The notes beneath the pieces were generated by a model. That model did no database searches. It was not told where the DNA came from and worked only from the letters and a program-made list of their open reading frames with translations. From assembly GCF_900538805.1 (NCBI RefSeq), contig NZ_UPZP01000109.1, positions 1 to 7,085 of the forward strand: a DNA stretch of 7,085 nucleotides, read 5' to 3'. Shown here one piece after another: positions 5,979 through 7,085 of the stretch. Within the stretch, counting starts at the first letter, position 1, and each line of letters begins with the position of its first letter. The position numbers were made by a program, and so were the translations under genes. This DNA is from an uncultured Dialister sp. (GTDB lineage: Bacteria; Bacillota; Negativicutes; Veillonellales; Dialisteraceae).

Positions 5979-6040
5979 CTCAGCCCTTTCTCCCGGTTCC
6001 TTTCTGAAGGAGCCAGCGTTACGTGCATTTCTCTCCGCCA

Positions 6041-6049
6041 TGATATAAT
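6041..6049 (+). promoter_or_regulatory. Extended -10 promoter of the lysR-type gene
   Basis: TGATATAAT is a perfect TATAAT with an upstream TG one base away, 30 bases before the start codon. The -35 region about 17 bases upstream (near 6021-6026) is a poor match, which is typical of extended -10 promoters. The repeat-family tag CAGCGTTACG (6014-6023) overlaps the -35 region, so repeat DNA may supply part of the promoter. Confidence 0.7.
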
Positions 6050-6078
6050 ACATAGGAACGTTACACCGGGAGGGCCCT

Positions 6079-6930
6079 ATGGATATCAACAAGCTTTACT
6101 ATTTCTTTGCGGCGGCGGAGTCGGATAGTTTTACCAGGGCCGCAGAGCACTGCCATATTGCACAGACCACCATGAGCAAGTACATTGCCCAGCTGGAGGA
6201 GGAAACGGGATGTACCCTGTTTCTCCGTTCCAAGAGCGGACTGACACTCACGGAGGAAGGAAAGCGGTTCTATGAGGGCATGAAGGAAATAGACCGAAAG
6301 TACCGCGCCCTCCTTTCTTCCCTTGCGCCGCAGAAGGCCTTCTGCCATTTGGGACTGGCGTCACAGGAGTTCAAGGGACTCGATTTCCTTCCTGCCTTCC
6401 AGAAAGCCTTTCCGGAAATCAGCCTGTCCTGCCACCTGGCGCCGGTGCCGGAGCTGGAAAATGGGCTGGAGGCGGGAACCCTGGATGGCATCATCGCTCC
6501 GGATGCCATTATCTTTCCAAAGCGTTTTGCCACCATCCCCCTCATGCCTGTCCCCCAGTGCCTTGTTTGTTCAGAGGCCCATGCCCAATCCCTGAAGGAC
6601 ATCCCCCACATCCTTTCTGCCCTTCCTTTCCTCACGAAGGCGGACAATCCATCCTATGTGGATTCGTGCCGAAGGAAATTTCAGACGGTGTACCACGTTT
6701 CCTTTGGAATGAGCGAGACCGTCCCCACCTTTACGGAACAGCTTCTCCGCCTGTCCCTGGGCCATGGTTTCTCCATCCTTCCCTACACCCCCGGCAGCAT
6801 CGGAAACGGTCTTTACCTGTTTCCCCTTCCTCCCACCTTTGAAGAATGGACCTGCCTGGTGTACAGACCTTCCCATGGTTCGCCGGCCCTTCAGCGTTTG
6901 ATTTCTTTCTTCCATGAAAAAAAGTGCTGA
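6079..6930 (+). CDS. LysR-family transcriptional regulator
   Basis: This is a DNA-binding regulator of the LysR type, normally a tetramer that responds to a small ligand. The 283 residues are close to the family norm of about 300. A winged helix-turn-helix covers residues 1-60 (MDINKLYYF, then SFTRAAEHCHIAQTTMSKYI as recognition region, then LEEETGCTLF and LTLTEEGKRF). A linker helix follows to about 85, and the ligand-binding domain runs from about 88 to 280. The start is set by GGGAGGG ending four bases before the ATG. The effector domain has no feature that tells me the ligand. LysR genes are often divergent from their target, but the upstream side here is 680 bases of repeats and then a gene pointing away, so no partner is evident. 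A strong terminator ends the transcript. Confidence 0.93.
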   Translation: MDINKLYYFFAAAESDSFTRAAEHCHIAQTTMSKYIAQLEEETGCTLFLRSKSGLTLTEEGKRFYEGMKEIDRKYRALLSSLAPQKAFCHLGLASQEFKGLDFLPAFQKAFPEISLSCHLAPVPELENGLEAGTLDGIIAPDAIIFPKRFATIPLMPVPQCLVCSEAHAQSLKDIPHILSALPFLTKADNPSYVDSCRRKFQTVYHVSFGMSETVPTFTEQLLRLSLGHGFSILPYTPGSIGNGLYLFPLPPTFEEWTCLVYRPSHGSPALQRLISFFHEKKC

Positions 6931-6960
6931 ATGAAAGACTTTTCTTCCTTTTACTTTCCA

Positions 6961-7006
6961 AAAGACACATGATATTCTTTTGAAATAAGAATATTGTGTC
7001 TTTTTT
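6961..7006 (+). terminator. Strong rho-independent terminator of the lysR-type gene
   Basis: AAAGACACA and ATATTCTT (6961-6979, with a two-base bulge) pair with AAGAATAT and TGTGTCTTT (6987-7003) around a 7-base loop, and six T residues end at 7006. It is 30 bases after the lysR stop. The terminal repeat element begins two bases beyond the T-tract. Confidence 0.93.
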
Positions 7007-7008
7007 AT

Positions 7009-7085
7009 GGAAGCGCTGATTAAATCGTTATCGGATTTCATTCTTGTATTTTTATTCAATGCAAGGAATCAGTCGACGCGAATAG
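7009..7085 (+). repeat. Left part of a MITE-like inverted-repeat element, cut by the window edge
   Basis: The element starts with GGAAGCGCTGATTAAATC (7009-7026), whose inverse complement occurs at 76-93 with one mismatch. The last 11 bases (GACGCGAATAG) are identical to bases 1-11. The inner parts of the two copies also share a weaker inverted similarity (TGCAT...ATAAAAAT). The minus-strand reading frame through the terminus gives DLISAS, as does the plus-strand frame at the left edge, but a TGA interrupts it here, so inverted termini explain the match better than a shared protein. No transposase is present in the window. Confidence 0.6.

Larger units (their letters stand above)
5657..6010. 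other. Non-coding repeat mosaic between array 3 and the lysR promoter
   Basis: No gene is supported here. The stretch holds a loose palindrome ATTCT...AGAAT (5680-5701) and a direct repeat AAGAATCC(T/C)GGT at 5696-5707 and 5772-5783 that brackets the first octamer array. It also contains a GC-rich segment with CTCGCTCCGCTCG (5823-5836) followed by a hairpin at 5841-5861, a CGTTACGGG tag at 5870-5878, and the second octamer array. I recall segments like CATTCTGA...GAAGAATCC and the CTTCCCCTG palindrome as common in gut Firmicute intergenic DNA, but this is memory, not a search. Confidence 0.6.

Noticed and set aside
1..7085. Small circular plasmid closed by the 11-base terminal match
   Set aside because: trmB and ftsW are chromosomal housekeeping genes, there is no replication or mobilisation gene, and the match lies inside a repeat element, which explains it without circularity.

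Overview
The window looks like a chromosomal piece of a diderm Firmicute of the Negativicutes, most likely a Veillonellales gut anaerobe near Dialister, Megasphaera or Allisonella. This placement is inferred from three things: Firmicute-style AGGAGG ribosome binding sites and FtsW/TrmB proteins, a phosphoethanolamine transferase that implies an outer membrane with LPS, and intergenic DNA packed with GC-rich palindromes. No rRNA or other taxonomic marker is present, so the genus is a guess.

Five protein genes are supported. On the minus strand, a promoter near 2719-2747 drives trmB (tRNA m7G46 methyltransferase) and then ftsW (SEDS peptidoglycan glycosyltransferase), whose start lies inside the end of trmB. 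A strong hairpin with a T-tract follows ftsW and sits directly against the ribosome binding site of a small unrecognised gene (172-693). Also on the minus strand, a separate gene (3233-5329) encodes a membrane-anchored phosphoethanolamine transferase of the EptA/CptA class, predicted to decorate lipid A or LPS core. On the plus strand, a LysR-type regulator (6079-6930) has its own promoter and a strong terminator. Its target is not evident here.

About 1.3 kb is non-coding and far from empty. Between trmB and the transferase (about 2750-3232), and upstream of the transferase (5448-5656), lie three arrays of short perfect hairpins. They are joined by linkers that recur in the same order, while the stem sequences differ completely between arrays. 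The first two arrays face each other. A degraded copy overlaps the 3' end of the small gene, so its last residues are repeat-encoded. The 5657-6040 stretch adds two tandem arrays of a CTAG-containing octamer and further palindromes, and ends in the lysR promoter.

Both edges of the window lie inside copies of one short element. The right edge carries an 18-bp terminus at 7009-7026, and the left edge carries its inverted partner at 76-93 (17 of 18 bases). The outermost 11 bases of the two edges are identical. Joined through those 11 bases they make a roughly 159-bp MITE-like unit, so the 7-kb block seems to be bounded by two direct copies of a mobile or repetitive element.

The four recognised genes are ordinary housekeeping or envelope functions. 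The unusual content is the modular hairpin repeat system and the boundary element.
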